Positions 11,401 through 26,400 of a DNA stretch of 64,000 bases are shown here, piece after piece. Source of the stretch: Trileptium ribeirensis (taxonomy: Eukaryota; Nematoda; Enoplea; Enoplida; Thoracostomopsidae). How positions within the stretch are numbered: the stretch's first letter is position 1; each line of letters opens with the position of its first letter. The position numbers and the translations under genes were made by a program. The notes under the pieces are model-generated. The model was not told the origin of the DNA. It worked only from the letters and a program-made list of their open reading frames with translations, and made no database searches. Where the stretch lies: assembly GCA_030248225.1 (NCBI GenBank), contig JASANE010018601.1, positions 1-64,000 of the forward strand, given 5' to 3'.

Positions 11401-14400
11401 TTAATAATTTAAAATAATCCAAATTTTATAATAACCAATGGACATGTTTAATGGGAGTTTAGTTTCATTGAAGACGACCCAAGTCGATTCAGATTTCGTT
11501 TACTCCAAATCGGTTTAAATTTCGAGCGATGATTTTGCACTCATTTCTGGTTGAGTAGGGTTTTTGGGTTTTTCTTAGTGCAAAACACAATGAAATTTCA
11601 AAAAGCACACCTAAATTTTGAAACACACAAAATTTAGCACACCTGAACTGTTTAGTTAAAAGGCTACAAAAACAAAAATTTTTAAACGCTGAATGCTTAT
11701 AAACTGACTATGTTTATAACTGTGGAACCTAAGTCTATAAATTCTGAAATATGAAATAATTAGTGCTAAATATAACTGATAGGTTCATTGTATAAATATA
11801 TAATACATGCATTATAAAATTCCTAGTAGCCGGTTAATTATTATTGATTGACCTTCCCTGTAACGTTAAAACAGAATATTTGCGGGTTAATTAAAAAACA
11901 CAAGTAAATTTCAAAAACACATATTTAGCACAGCTAAAAACATTTTAGCACTGCATGAATTTTGAAAAAGACCCTGAGGTTGAGAATGGTATTTCGTCTA
12001 AAATGTAACCTTTTACCGTCACCATACTTTTTCTTGCTACCCATAGTTTTCAAACTGAGAAAATAATTTACTGCAAATTTTTGGTCATGTTTCATTGATC
12101 TCATGTTAAATTTGAAGGCGGTATGTTTTACAACGATTGCATATATCTGGCCTGTCCACAACCCTCCGAAAAGTGGGGGGGAACTTTGCTTAAAAATACT
12201 AAAAATTTCCATATTTTCATGCATTTTTGCTACCGTAAATGTATTTTCAAGCTAGAAACGATATATTAGCCTTATAAATACTGGTAATTAATGTTTAAAA
12301 ACAATTTGCACACAAAAACATAAATTTTCAGACATAAAAAATTTTTGGAATTAGTTGAACATAAGGGGTTTCGACCGAGTGGGGGCGACGGACATGGGGG
12401 AAAATCTCACGAACATGGGGGATTTGGAAAGTGGGGGCCCCCACCCCCCTCCCACTGTGGATAGGCCAGTATATAACTATTTCTTTTGTGTTGTACCATA
12501 ATGTTCAGAGTTGACTATGTGGTAGAAGTATTGCTATCTTACGGTTTTCAGCGCTATAATATGGAGCATTTTATTTTACGAGTGTGGTACGGAGAGGTGG
12601 ATTGTCTCGCATTCTGTACCGCGCTGTATGATTCGGATAGGGTAAACTTATATTCGGGGGAGCACTGACTGGGACCAACATTGTTTCAGCCTTAAAATAT
12701 CTATGACCCATTGTGATGTTTTGCGAGCTAAGGCTAGTGTTATGTGTCACGCAAAGCGATCCAGATTTAATAAGAATATTTTTATACGATATTCTGAACA
12801 ATATCGGAAACAGTAATTTTGGCCGGCGCTATCGTGCTATATTTTCATATTGGTAATTTTTGATCCCAAATATCTGGCCTGTCCACATCCCTCCGAAAAG
12901 TGGGGGATTTCGAGGGCCCCCATGTTCATTCTCGGGGGAAAGTTAAAAGTTGGGGGGGTGAATAAATTTTGCTTTAAAATGCTAAATATTTCCATACATT
13001 TCTACTACTGTGAATGTATTTTCAAGCTAAAAAACGATATTTTAGCATTATAGATAGTGGTAATTAATGTTTAAAAACAATTTGCAGACAAAAACATACA
13101 TTTTTAGACATAAAAATTTTTGGAATTAGTGGAACATGGGGTCTCGGCCGAGTGGGGAGGGATGGACATGGGGAAAATCTCACAAACATTGGGGGAATTA
13201 GAAAGTGGGGGGACCCCATCACCCCCACCCCATGGTGGACAGGCCAGAATATAGACCAGCTACGAAGTAAACAGAAAATTATGGGTATCGCAATTGAATT
13301 TTTGGTGCGAAACGTTTGTGAATAAAAAGACTGTCGTTTTAAATCCTTTTGTTATTTATATTGTGAATTGATTGAACTTATTACGTCGCTGTTAATCAAG
13401 TTGGGTTTTCGAGTGAATAAGTGTCTTTCTATGTCGAATGCAGCGACGGCGACATGTGCTTAACATTATTGCAACTGCTATCCTCTAAAATCATTGTGGG
13501 ATGCAAAAATTCCGTAACCACTCTGATATTTTAAAAATGTCTTTAACGCTGGGAATAAAGTATCGAGTAACAGGTCTTTTCAATAGTTATTGATTTACAT
13601 TGAGCTTTCAGATAAACCCTCAGCATCACGACCTTATACCGCGGTTGCGACCTTATCAGTGTGATGCAATTCGTTGGATGCTCTGGAGAGAACACGTTGG
13701 CGCTGCTAAGACTTCGTGTCGCCAGCTACATCCTTTGTTCGATTCTGTACGACTTGGAAGTCCGGATCAGAATTGCTTAACAGAACCGTTGTACTATCAA
13801 AAATATCTAGGGTTGTAAGTTGCCCCGAATAATCAGTTTTGTCAATACTTAGGATAAATTGTTGCGCGACATTTAACGTGGAGTTTTGCACAGCAAATAG
13901 AAACGAAATATTTTTCTGTCAGATTTTGACAAGTATTTATATACCTTATCTTCGAAAAGAGTTTTGAGATTGGAAACATGCTTAGTTATTAAGCTCCAGA
14001 ACAGCGCGAGGCAAACAGACCATATACCACCCCCTCCAAAAAAGGTTCCCCTTTAGCATCGCCTCCGCATTGTCGGTGTTATAAATGTCTTAGTTCACAA
14101 CTGTATCTGCAGACACCTGATGAAAAGTAGACGCCAGCCACAGTGCTGATTTCTCTCATAGAGTGGTGCAACTTTCTTACATCGCACTTTTGTAGAGTAT
14201 ATGTTTTCGAGGTATAATGGAATGTTTAAACCTGGCCTTCCCACAGAAATGGAGATGTTTCTTACCGGGACTTCCCAACTCGCTCAGCATTTCGACTCAC
14301 ACGTCCTCCGCTCACAGCACAAATGTTGGATTTCCTCAGGTCAACTCATCTAATACCCACAATTTACCTTGAGGGGACACCTGCCATAGCAAAACGCAAT

Positions 14401-17400
14401 ATTATTTTCATTAGAAAGATAATAAATATGCAACAAAAACAACAAGATACGTGTGGTAAATAAATGAAAAATGCAATTATGATAATTTCTGCAATTCGTG
14501 CGGGGACGGATTTCTTCCAGCTAACTTGTGGTGAAATTCCTCAGGTACTGCCGGTTCCCACAGATTGGAGCTGGGATCCTTCAGTTAAAATTTTGGTACT
14601 GGTGAAAGGCCATTAAAATTTTCACGTTATTGCTAAGGGAGTTATAGGATTGTTTGAGATTTAATCTTTTGTTGTCATCATGTATAGACCCCAACAGTTT
14701 CTGACTTCTGTAAAGTGAGGGCCTTTCATTTTTCGGTGCTCTCTGGCAAAATCTAGGTGCTCAACCCCATTTGGGGCCTCTGGCAAAACTTCGGCTCTCC
14801 TGGCACAATTTTTGGCTTCGTGCTGTAAAAACACCCCTAGATCACCTAAAAATCACAAAAAAAATTTTTTACAAAAGTCCCTTTCCGAAATTAAAAATTT
14901 GATTAGTTTCAGCAAAAAATTGGTTGAAAAGTTGAATCAGTAATGAGGATTTGCACCGTTTCTGAGACTATTAAGAATTCTAGTGTTTTTCGCTGCAGAA
15001 TACTAATCTTGAAAATTTTAAATTTCGACTCCCCGGTTCAAGCCTTCCTTCCCCCTAGTTCACGCGCACTACAAAAATTGCCCCTCTTTTCCAGTTTCGA
15101 ACCAGGGGCACTCAATTCATGCCATGTGGCAAATTTTTAGCGAATGGAGAAGCAGGGTTTTGTGGGTAAGCAGGGTTTTGGGGGTACCTTGTGTTCTCCA
15201 GTGTTAGAGGTGTTATTTCGGGGGAGTGTTTTAAAGGGTCTGTTGAATCGATCAGAAATATTTTACCGACCTCCCCACAACTGATGGGTTCGACATACAA
15301 CTCTTAAAATTGGGTGGGGTGTTTAAGCTACCCCTCGCCCTTTTTTCCAAAACGGGGGGTTGTTCTTTATAAACCTTCCCACCCCAGAAAAAAGGGAGCT
15401 AAACTCAAAAATACCCCTATCATCTAACACGGGGTTAACATTATGGTGTTGGGAAGGAGAAGTGACATACCCTTCGATTGGGGACATTTGCTTTTGCGTA
15501 GAGGGCTCGGATGGGTGCATAGGTTTCTATAGTTTCTAAAAACGACAGAATCAATAGCATTTGCATTTCGTGGCTTTATGAACTGTATACAAGAGGCGGT
15601 AGGAATGTGTAAAGCAAGAACATGGTATTTAAAATAGTATTTTTTGAAACGTGTGATTTATAGATTTCGCAAATTTTCCCAATTTTGGTCACTGGAAGAA
15701 AAACACAGGATTCTGTGGTTTTGGTATACGCTGAACATTAATGTCCCTTTTAATGCATCGCTTATGTCTTTGTAGGGCTTGTAACACCGGTCAGAAAGCT
15801 CAGATTTGAACTTTAAAGTAGTCGTTCAACGCAAACTAGCCATACTCGCTTTGTTTCTCCTCGGTGGACGAGTTCCTAGTCGTAATGATATATTTACATT
15901 GACAAATTTTTGACAGTAACTTGATTTACATTGTATGCCAGCACTTTAATTTGAGTACCCAAATTGAACTTGGGTAAAAATGTACTGTGCTATTAGAAAA
16001 CTTTAATATTTGTAACACAACAACTCCTGCCAGTTATGGATATCTAAACACGGATAATTCTAGCGATTTTCAGCCTCTCTCGCATATTTTTAGCCTAGCA
16101 CAGAAAACTTCTGGAAATTCATGACTGGCAGAAAAGTACCTGAGGCTATGGGGAACGATCTGTTGGAGCCAAAATACCTGTCACGCACTGTTTCCCCATT
16201 TGGAAGAGCCAGTACATATTTCTTATAATAATTGTATTGAATTATTGTGCAATGCGTACTTTTAGAATTTGTGTTTCAGTTTCATTAAGAAAATACCGGT
16301 ATACGATCGTGCATGTTACGGAGGTATACTGGCTGACGAAATGGGGCTTGGAAAGACTGTTGAAGTGCTTGCTACCATTTTGTTGCATCCTCGCGGCCGT
16401 GCTGAACGTACGGCTTCTAATATGGACTTTGTAAATGCTGACGGCCATTTTGATAATTATTCTGACGATGGATCAATTAGAGAGTGCATTGAGAGAATGA
16501 TGGATGAAATGGTGTCCGACGTCGGTAAGTGTGGTGCCTGGTGGCGCTATAATTCTCTCATGTGGTTACATAATGCTACTATATTACAAATGTAATAGTG
16601 TTTTTGTAATAAATGTAAAAAAGTGTTATTTTAATGATTGTGGCGGACGCATTGATGCATTGATCGCCTGTAGCATCAAACACAAAAGTCGCTGTTTTAC
16701 ACTATACGCAAAACTTAGATTTGTGAGTGTGTTTTGAAATTCTCAGCAAGACATGGACACTTTAGCAATGTAAAGACATCGTCATCATGATTTTTTTTCA
16801 ATACATGCAACCATTTATTATTTCTTCTTCTAGTGGCCAAATTGAGACGTTTTAATGCTACACGTGAATTTTTATGCATTTATCTCTGTTCATGGCTGCG
16901 TCTGCTTGGTAAGGATGACCTCTATTCTTTTTCATTCTATTCTTTGTGATTATTATTTGAATCTATGGCTGATTATTTTAAGTTTGCTATGTTTTGGATT
17001 TTAAGTGTATAGGTTTCTGGTTTAGTAATTACTATAAGTATAGTCTTCCGTGCGCAATGAAGTTATAGGGACTAGGCGTTCGAATATAATTTTCATCTTT
17101 CATTGAGAATACAGTTAGTGTTTACCACAATGTATAATAATAATAATGTTATTGTAGCAACAGTTTCCGCAAAACGAGTTCTCAGAAAGTATTTTATTTC
17201 ATACTGAAATTCTACTTATAGTTTCTCGAATCGAAGCTGACACCGCCCTGTACAACAGAAAAACGAAAGGTCGGAAACGAAAATTTGCAAATGTGGTCGA
17301 ACAAAAGTTACTTGACAAACGGCGCGCTTTAACAAATCAGCGCGGAGCCTCGGCAAACTCATTGCTTGTAAAGCGAAGCTCGACAAAATATATTGATAAT

Positions 17401-20400
17401 GATTTGATGAAAGTCGAATGTGCCTGCGGCTTTTCACCGTTTGACCTTGATGATAGCGTTGGTGAGTTTGAAACAAAGCTTGTCCATCTTGAAATTATTC
17501 ATACTCAATCGCAACATTATTATAATGTTTTGTGTCGATAAAAAGTTTTATAACGCAAATTTGTTTAATATTCTATAATTGTTTCTGCAGATGTTTTGCA
17601 GTTTAATAGACTATGATGCATAGATCAAATTTGATAACATAGTATAAATAAATAGTCTTGTACGAGCTGATCTGTATTAGCTACGGTTTCAAATCGATGT
17701 CTTTTCTATGGACCTAAATATATTTTGTACAACAGTAAATATTGAGTAGCAGTTTTGTAATAGATGCTATGCTAGGACCGTTTCTTCAACGAACGCAGTA
17801 TCGTTAGAAAAATAAGGAATCTATAGTTAGGAAATTGTCTGCTGTTCCAGCCCCTCTGTCAATGATTATATGTATTAACTTTTGGTAGATCACACTTTTG
17901 GGTTACTGGGTCATAACTTTTGAACACTTGGATAGATTTGGGTTATATTTTTTTACTGGGTACTTTTTTCTATATTTTTTGATTAGGCAATGCAATTGGC
18001 CGAAACCGGTAAACTAAACACATCGTTGATGTAATACACACCCGCGCTGGCCCACGATCAGTGGCCGCCGAAGATCCTGAAGCTGACCGCAATCCGGGGT
18101 TCGCACTATAAAATATACAATATAAATTTATTAAGTTGCACTCACCCGAGTGGGGTCCCTAACATTTGTCGGTGTCCCCAGGTTGCTGTCCCATGGAAAA
18201 ATTATTTTGTTTCCCTACGGTAAAAACACACCCTACTGACAAAAATATTTGACAAAATTCTTACGAAAACACGTTCCTCTAGCTAAAATTTGATTATTAA
18301 TAACTTAAACATAATTAGTTTAAAAGCCGCTTTTAATCTCAATAAAGACGTCTTTAATAGTTCCCACAAATTTTCACATTACTAGGTAATTACTGTGTAT
18401 TACGACCACTACCCAAAAAATTATTGGCTGCATAGAATTACATCTCAAATAAATATTTGAAACGGAACTAGCGAAGCGACTGGAGTTTCCACCTATCGCT
18501 GTACTATTGGCAAAAATCGTAAAAATTTGGATATCCGTATGTGGAGAACATAGTCCATCACCTAATGGAACTATGTTTACAGATTTTTTATTTAATCACA
18601 AATTCAGTTAATTATTAATTTATTAGTGTTTCAGTAGATGCTAAACCCGCCGACCACGTCTTTTGGGTCAAAAGGAGTCAATGGTCACATTTTTCCAAGT
18701 TTGGCCATTTAGGTATCGATCTTTCGCGACCTATATCTCGAGATAGAGGCTTCACGACGAAAAACGGAAACCAAAGACTTAATTGATTGTTGCTACTTGC
18801 TCTTATGTATTTTTGTCACTGCTGCCGTTTTCGAGCTATGAGTTAAAGTTTAAAAAAAATACCCCAAAAAAATGAAAATTTCAAAATCATTGCAATGCAA
18901 GTTTTTAAGTGATTTAGGTGAACGGCTGATTTATAATGTTATTTCACACGTTAAAAACGTTGTTTTCACTGTTTTTACGATATATTGTGTTATTAAACTT
19001 GCATAGAGATGCCGGAGCAACATTTGGTAAATTTTGGCACCAAAAATAGTCAAATTTCGCCTCTTTTCTGGTATGCATGGTTTAGGTCATTCGAATGTGT
19101 TTATAGGTTATAAGGGTTGCTAATTACGATGAAAGCAATTGTATTTGATTGGTATGCATCAAATAAGAGAAGTCTTATGTGGCCTACTTTGTAAAATCAT
19201 TGATTCTTCAGATTATAATTTTTCCTAAAATGTATGATTTATGTATTTTAAAGTTTTCGTTGTTTTGGTCATTGGAAGAAGAAATAAAGAGTTCTTCGGT
19301 TTTTATATACGACTAAACATAATATAATGACTATCACGGGACCTTAAGTGGGCTTAGAGACTTGAATTAGGAACGACAAAATAGTCACTGAGCACTCGCT
19401 CCGTTTCCCATCGCTTTGAGGGTTACTAGTCAAATTTGTGGTTACTGTGTAGCACCCACAAAATTTATCAGGGATTTTTATCCTATCCTTTAGTTTTAAA
19501 GAGGATGAACTATACCCAGAGGGCCCCCCAATTCAAGCCCCTGCCAAAATCCGTCTAACCTCGGTTCATGGCCATTGGCAAATTTAGTAGTGAATCTACA
19601 ACTCAGTTAAGTCTCGCAAGCTAAGTAAATAGACGGGCGTTGAATTTATCCAAAGTAGCAAGCTATGCCACGAGTATATGCTCGATTGTACACACTGGGA
19701 TTCCTTCAATGTTCTTTAAATTAAAGTCACAAATTTTAGGTCAGTGGCGACATAAATAGAGGAAAAATATTCAAAAACAATTAACAGCATCGGCGAAAAC
19801 AGCGTAAAGCAAATTCTAAGCACCACCATCAACGCATTTTTGTTTTGACGTCTTTTATCACGTTAAATTTTAAGTTAAAGTTTGTTGTTTGAGTGGACAA
19901 AAATTGGTGGTTTAACAATGTGGTGTTTGCTGTGCAATGGGTCTTTTTTTACTTTTCTATACGATACTCAAATTTTTGTTATTAGATTGCGGCGATTTTT
20001 TGCAATGTGTGGAGTGTGGATCATTTCAGCATGCCGGGTGTATAAATTGGGTTGATATTTCGTCAAATGCTGATTATCGTTGTCCGCACTGTGCTGTTAA
20101 AGCCGTAAGCGACAATTATTTTCTGTTAAATTACTAGAGTTATATGATCAGAAATTGTGCAGTTTATTTTTTCTTGTTAGCTAACAAGATCATGAAAACT
20201 GTTACCATATTGCTGGACTCTCTATTTGGTGAAAATTTTGCCAGGGGTCGGGCTGGTTTCGAACCCGGGGGGGGGGCATTTTAACAGGGCGCAATTAGCC
20301 AAGAGAAAAATGGCTAATATCTTGTCAGAAACACTACCAAAACGCTTTTAATGGAGAGAAAAAGCTGTTTTGAAACAAATTTGTTGCTTCATACCGGAAT

Positions 20401-23400
20401 TTTAGTACAAATTTTGATCAAACTTTATGTACTTTGGAAGGATGGATTGGAAGCTAAAAAATTCTCCATGAGCCGGTGAACAGGGGGAGCCCAAAATTTT
20501 GCTAACGACATGAACCGGGGTGCGCCTGTTACGAACCAGGAGAAACCGAAAAATGCCAGGCGCCCATTACCCCCAATTTTGAAATCCCAGTATTGGTATT
20601 TGAATTTCTTTAGCAGCCGAAACAACCATTGTTATAACAAAAATGAACGGCATCCAAATCGTTGCTAAAATGAGTTGTTTCCTGTGCCCTCTGTTCATAC
20701 GCTGCTTTAGGTTTATTAACTGTTCATATAAACACAAGCGATGCCGGATTTAAAGTGTTGGAATGCTTGGATATCTGTTTAGTAATATTTATAATTCATC
20801 AACATGGAAGCGTTTCAGGTGCATATTCATAGATGATACCATGAACCTAAAATTGACAAAGGGGTTCATTAAAAAGGAGTTCAATTACTGGCCTGTCCAC
20901 AGCCCTCCGAAAAGTGGGGGGGGAACTTCGGGGGCCCCCATGTTCATTCTCGGGGAAAATTTCAAAGTGGGGGGTGGGATAAATTTTGCTTAAAAATACA
21001 AAATATTTCCATATTTTCATGCATTTTTACTACTGTGAACGTACTTTCAAGTTAAAAAACAATATTTTAGCATTATAAATAGTGGTAATTAATGTTTAAA
21101 AAACAATTTGCAAACAAAGAACATTAATTTTCAGACATAAAAAATTTTTGGAATTAGTTGAACATGGGGGTTTCGGCCGAGTGGGGGAGGGTAGGACATG
21201 GGGGACAATCTCACGAATCGAATATGGGGGATTTGGAAAGTGGGGGGTCCCTCCATCCCCCCCACTGTGGACAGGCCAGAATTATTGACCTTATATGATT
21301 TTATCTGTGTGATAATCCAGTATCGTCGTATATATATATCGTATATATACTTAATACTGCTTGCCTTTTGCAGATATTATTTGGATACACTGAATCAAAA
21401 TATTCTAGCTTTATATAATACTATCATTCACATCCGGCCATTACGGTTTTTGCAATTAGGGTCGATACAATGTATTAATAGTGTTAGTTTATATTTGTAT
21501 AGATAGTAACCAGTCTCAGATGTCTAAGAGCACAGTAGAAATGCAAAAAAAACTAAAAGTATAAACAAAACATTACTCTTATTTGAAAGCGAGCGGAGTT
21601 TCCATTGATGGTGCCAAGGGGAAAATGATGAAAATTTCTTCTTTCATCTGCTTCTGTCATTTATAACTCATCGTCGGGTGGATGTATTTCCGTAAGTTTT
21701 TTTATTCGATAGCAAAACAGTTGAACATAAACGGCTCCGACGCTATCTTCAGGTTCAAAATGGTAAAAACGGGTTTTAAGGGTTTTTACCAACTTTGGTA
21801 CAGCTTTTCGCACGCTATATCTCGCTATATCTATCTTACAATCGATTAACCCGATGTTTATAATGTAGTACTTTTTCAATTGTTTGGTTATGTGTTGCGT
21901 TACGAATGGCATGTATATAGGTTTTTCTGAGTACAGTGATTTGGTTACCTAGAGTCCCACTGCATATTTAATGCTTTTTCATGGGTTTTCGGTGGAATTT
22001 CGGTCGCTGAACCCGACGTCCAGAATATAGTCGCTCTTCCGTAGTTTGGTGCATGGTGTCGGAAATATAGTTTTTTTGGCGTTCTCTGTTTCTCTTGTTT
22101 AGAAACCAGCAAGTAGCTTTTCCAAGGCTTTCACTGCGTTTTGTGTCAATAAACCCGATTTCGAGAATATATCACGTCTTAGTGGCTTGGTTATGTACTG
22201 CGTGCAGGGCAGCCAGAACTGTCTAAATAGGTTTTTCGGTAGGCTGAAAACGATGATCCAGAGATTCTACGGTGGTATGTAAATTAAAAATGCAAACTGC
22301 TACAGGTTATTACTCAAAATGATAACAATAAATAATAAACCACACTCGCTCCGTTTCACCTTCTTATGCGAGATACTAGGATGAATAATATAAGATTTTG
22401 CTTGGCAACGGTAAAGCTTTAAATAGGCTGATCGTCTAGTTTGTTAATATCTTCAGGGGTTAGGCTTGACCATTAGAAATTTATTTTGTCTTCATGTTTC
22501 CATATAGGATTGAGGTTTTAGTGCTCAAAAATAAAGGCGAATCTTTCGCTAACCACTCGAAAATAAATTCAATCAATTTATTTCCTGGCTCTTTACATAA
22601 TTGTCCGCGAACAGTTCGCAAGCGATTTGGCTTTGTTGCTGAGCGCGGCTGTGTTGCGATCTGTAAAATCTAGCGCCTCGTTGTGTTTTCGAACGCTGTT
22701 ATAGATTAGCGGCCCGCGTGGATTGCTATTCTAAATCTGTTGTTGCCTTGGCATTAGCTTTAAGCTTTACTTACATGCTATAAGGCACATCAGTTATCAG
22801 TGAGGTGTCCAGTAACTATCGTAATGTATTTACGAAGGAACCTTTAGGGTATAGTTGCAATTTTGAAAACTAATGGTGTACCTGTAACAATATTCGAATT
22901 AGTGTCTTTATCAGTAACGTCATTGTTGGAGTCGTAGAAACCCTCAAATCCCGAGTTGTCCATTGTTAAAATCGATACGGATGAAGATATAAAGTTGAAA
23001 ATTCAGTTGTGCTTTCTGAACACGTGTATCGGTCGTAGCAAAACTTCTATGTCTGATTAATATTGTCTTATTCAACATTTAAAACATTCGTGTCGTAACT
23101 GGTGCGGTTTTCCAGCTGTGTAATTTTGTCTAGGAATATATTGTTTAGGAAGCCATCGAATCACGTGCATCTCTTATTATTTCTCCTGCGAGCATTTGCG
23201 CTCAGTGGTTTCAAGAGATAAAGAAACATGTTCGTCGTGATGCTCTGAAGATATATGTAAGTATTCAGTCACTGATTTTGTTGCTACGCGATTATGCGGC
23301 GATCACAGAGGATTGTGTGCAGTCGCTGCTCATCGTGCTTGAATTTTTGTAAAAGCTGTTACAGAAAGTGAGTCACTTTTAGGAAAAACTGCTACATAAA

Positions 23401-26400
23401 CTGTGTCACGTTTAGAAAAGGTGCTATGAAAACTGTATCACTTTTAGCAAAAGCTGCTACAAACAAAAACTGTCACTTTTAGGAAACCGCTACAGAATTT
23501 GTGTCATTTTTAGAAAAACTGTTACAGAAATTGTGTTAATTTTAGAAAAACTGTTGCACAGACTGTTCCACTTTTTTAATAAAAACTGCTACATAAACTT
23601 TTTCAACTTTTCTGAATGTGACCGCTTGTGTAGCAACGTTTTCAAACATTGCTACATGTGGTGTCATCGTTTAGTATCTGCTACAGATAGAACTCTGTCG
23701 AAATATGCTAAAATCTCTATGAAAACTTCTCGCTTGCTCCGTTTCCACAAATTTGTACATACTAACTGGTTTTGTTCAAATTGTATAAATTATGCGTGCA
23801 TTAACTAAGCAAATATAAATATGTCACGAACAGTGCACGGTTCTTTGCAGCTATTAATGCACGCTTGCTATAAATGTGGTTGCGACCAATGTACGCTCGC
23901 TTTCGCACATTTAAAATACCTTTATTCTTGGTTCTCAGATGTGAGAACATCATCTTTTTAAATGAGGTCGGCGCCGGTGCGGAGCTACAACATTTCGCTC
24001 GGCCCACAGCTCCAAAGTTTTCAGGCCGGGCCCATTTCCAATCGGTTGTCGTCCAGCCCGATATAACGGATACTGACGGTATAAAGATATAATATAAACG
24101 GAAACGAGGGCTACAAAAATTCTTAGCATGAAGTCAAGAATATCGAAATGTACAAGGCATTCGGTCATGTAAGTACTAATGTCTGAGACAACTTTTAAAA
24201 TGGTCACTTATTAGCAAGTGTTAGAGAAATAAATATCGATCCACACATAATAGTACTTCTCATGAGACATTAAACGTCACAATTAGCATCGTACTATTCA
24301 AATAATCATACAAACCAGGTTCATAGCAACCAGCATATAAATCACATGGCTTTGTACTGAAATAAATTTATATATAGTCTGTATGAAGTCATTATGCGAC
24401 ATCGCTTTCGCATGGTATGTGGTCTATTAATTTATAGGCAATAATTAACAGTTATTTTTGCATAGTATGATTATATAATTTTTTTGCTGTACGGATACTG
24501 AAACGAATATAACTGAAGAAGTACATACGCGTCTGTTATATACATGCGTATCTGTTATATTAAACTGGCCAATATGTTAAACTTCTTTTCGCAGAAACTG
24601 TCAAACTGTACATGCTCTTAGTTACGTACTACATAATACATAAAAATTATTAGATAACCTACACTTACATTGCTACAAAATATTTTGTCAGATCGTTGTT
24701 GGGTCAGCTAATAACGCAGTATGGCACAGTTGCAGGTAATATAGCAGAACGTGCAGACTATTGCAGCGTAATCGTTTCAGATCCACACTTAATGCTGCTA
24801 ATGGAATAAGAGTTTACATACTTTTTTTTACGAAAATATGTGTCATTTCAAAACATGCCATCGTGCTGTTAATATCAAAAAACGGTGGTTTAAAATTGAT
24901 ATATGATCAAGATAATGCTACGTATGTGGTTGTATGGCTTCCATTGAAGGAACACATGCTGAGAAATCTTGAGTCAAATAAGTCCAGCCATTTCAAATTC
25001 AAAAGTCAAAGTTACTATGCGTGGCGTAAGTTGGTCGCTCGCAATATGCCAATCCGAAACCTGAGCTTAGTTAGTATAGTTACCGCTCTGTACTTTTATA
25101 TCCATTAGACTTTACGTCATTCAGCAGGATGTCGCCACAATTACGCCGCTACATTCTGACAGCGAGATTGTATTGGCAGCAACCATATTTGTGTGAAGTA
25201 TTACACATTTGTGTGACATATTTGACTGTAAATTTTAAATGAAACAGATGGTCTTAAAAATTTATAATGACGGAAGAAATAAAAGTATTATGGCTTCGAA
25301 ATTTTCTATAAATTCGACTATATATTGTCCATTATGTATGATATCATCTTTGTGGAGCATTTAACATCGAACTTGGTCGTTTAGCTACAAACATTTCTGC
25401 GATGGCTTTATTTATCGATCGACATGTGGCGCTAAAGTTTTCGCAGTTCATCGGCGTGATCATATTGTCTTACATTAGACATCTTTGCATAAATTGAATG
25501 GACAATCCACGCGTTCGGCATAGAATGTACAATTTTGAAACCGTTTCTTCCCGCGAGTTCCTATGATGTATGCTTCTATACAATTTCGAATGCGATGAGC
25601 TTAGTTTTGGTCGCCTAACGCCGATACTCTGTACTGCTATTTCCTATAACAAATTCGCGGAAGCGTGGGTTCGCGCCAGCCATGTTTCATTTATGGGTAA
25701 TATGTGAATCACTTATAGCTAGTTTTATGATTCATGTGTACCACTCTAAAACGTCTGGAACCCACCAAGTCTTTATAATTCCGGGCTGTACGTATAAGGT
25801 AAGGTACACCACCATATTATTTCGCTTGTCGAAAATCAGCAATAGTTTGTTTGAACACACAGAAAGCAGTGCATAACCAAAAAGTGACGACATTCTGTAA
25901 CTGTGGTTCGCCGACGACAGACAAATCCCTTGTAAACCCTTGAAAAGCTATGGTATATTCGAGATGGATTCTAGATGACCACATCACCCTATTCAATATA
26001 CCAAAAAACCTATGCAGGCCGCTGTATGCGTCCTTACGCACTATATAACCAAAACACTACTTTTGATGCCCTGTACGCAATACTTAAAACTATTGAAGGC
26101 ATACTATATTCTAGAACCCTATTTATTAAGTTATGTTAATTATGTTCATTGACCCTACAACCAACGAAAACCTCTGAAGAAACATGTAATAATATTCGTG
26201 CAGGACTCTAGATAAAATAACTAAATCATTTGTATTCAGCGTACCGAAAATTTAAATATAGATCATTCTTGATGTTCTAGATGCAATACTTAATGAACTT
26301 GAAATAGGGTTTCTAGGCGCTAAACCCATTGAAACCCTATGAAAAAGTATGAAATATTTCCGCAGGACCGTGGATAACCATCCCATCATATCCAGCGTAC

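Noticed and set aside
11318..11565. Possible MITE with GGGGAAAAATAAGTGCAATC-type ends
   Set aside because: The inverted similarity is weak and no target-site duplication was found.
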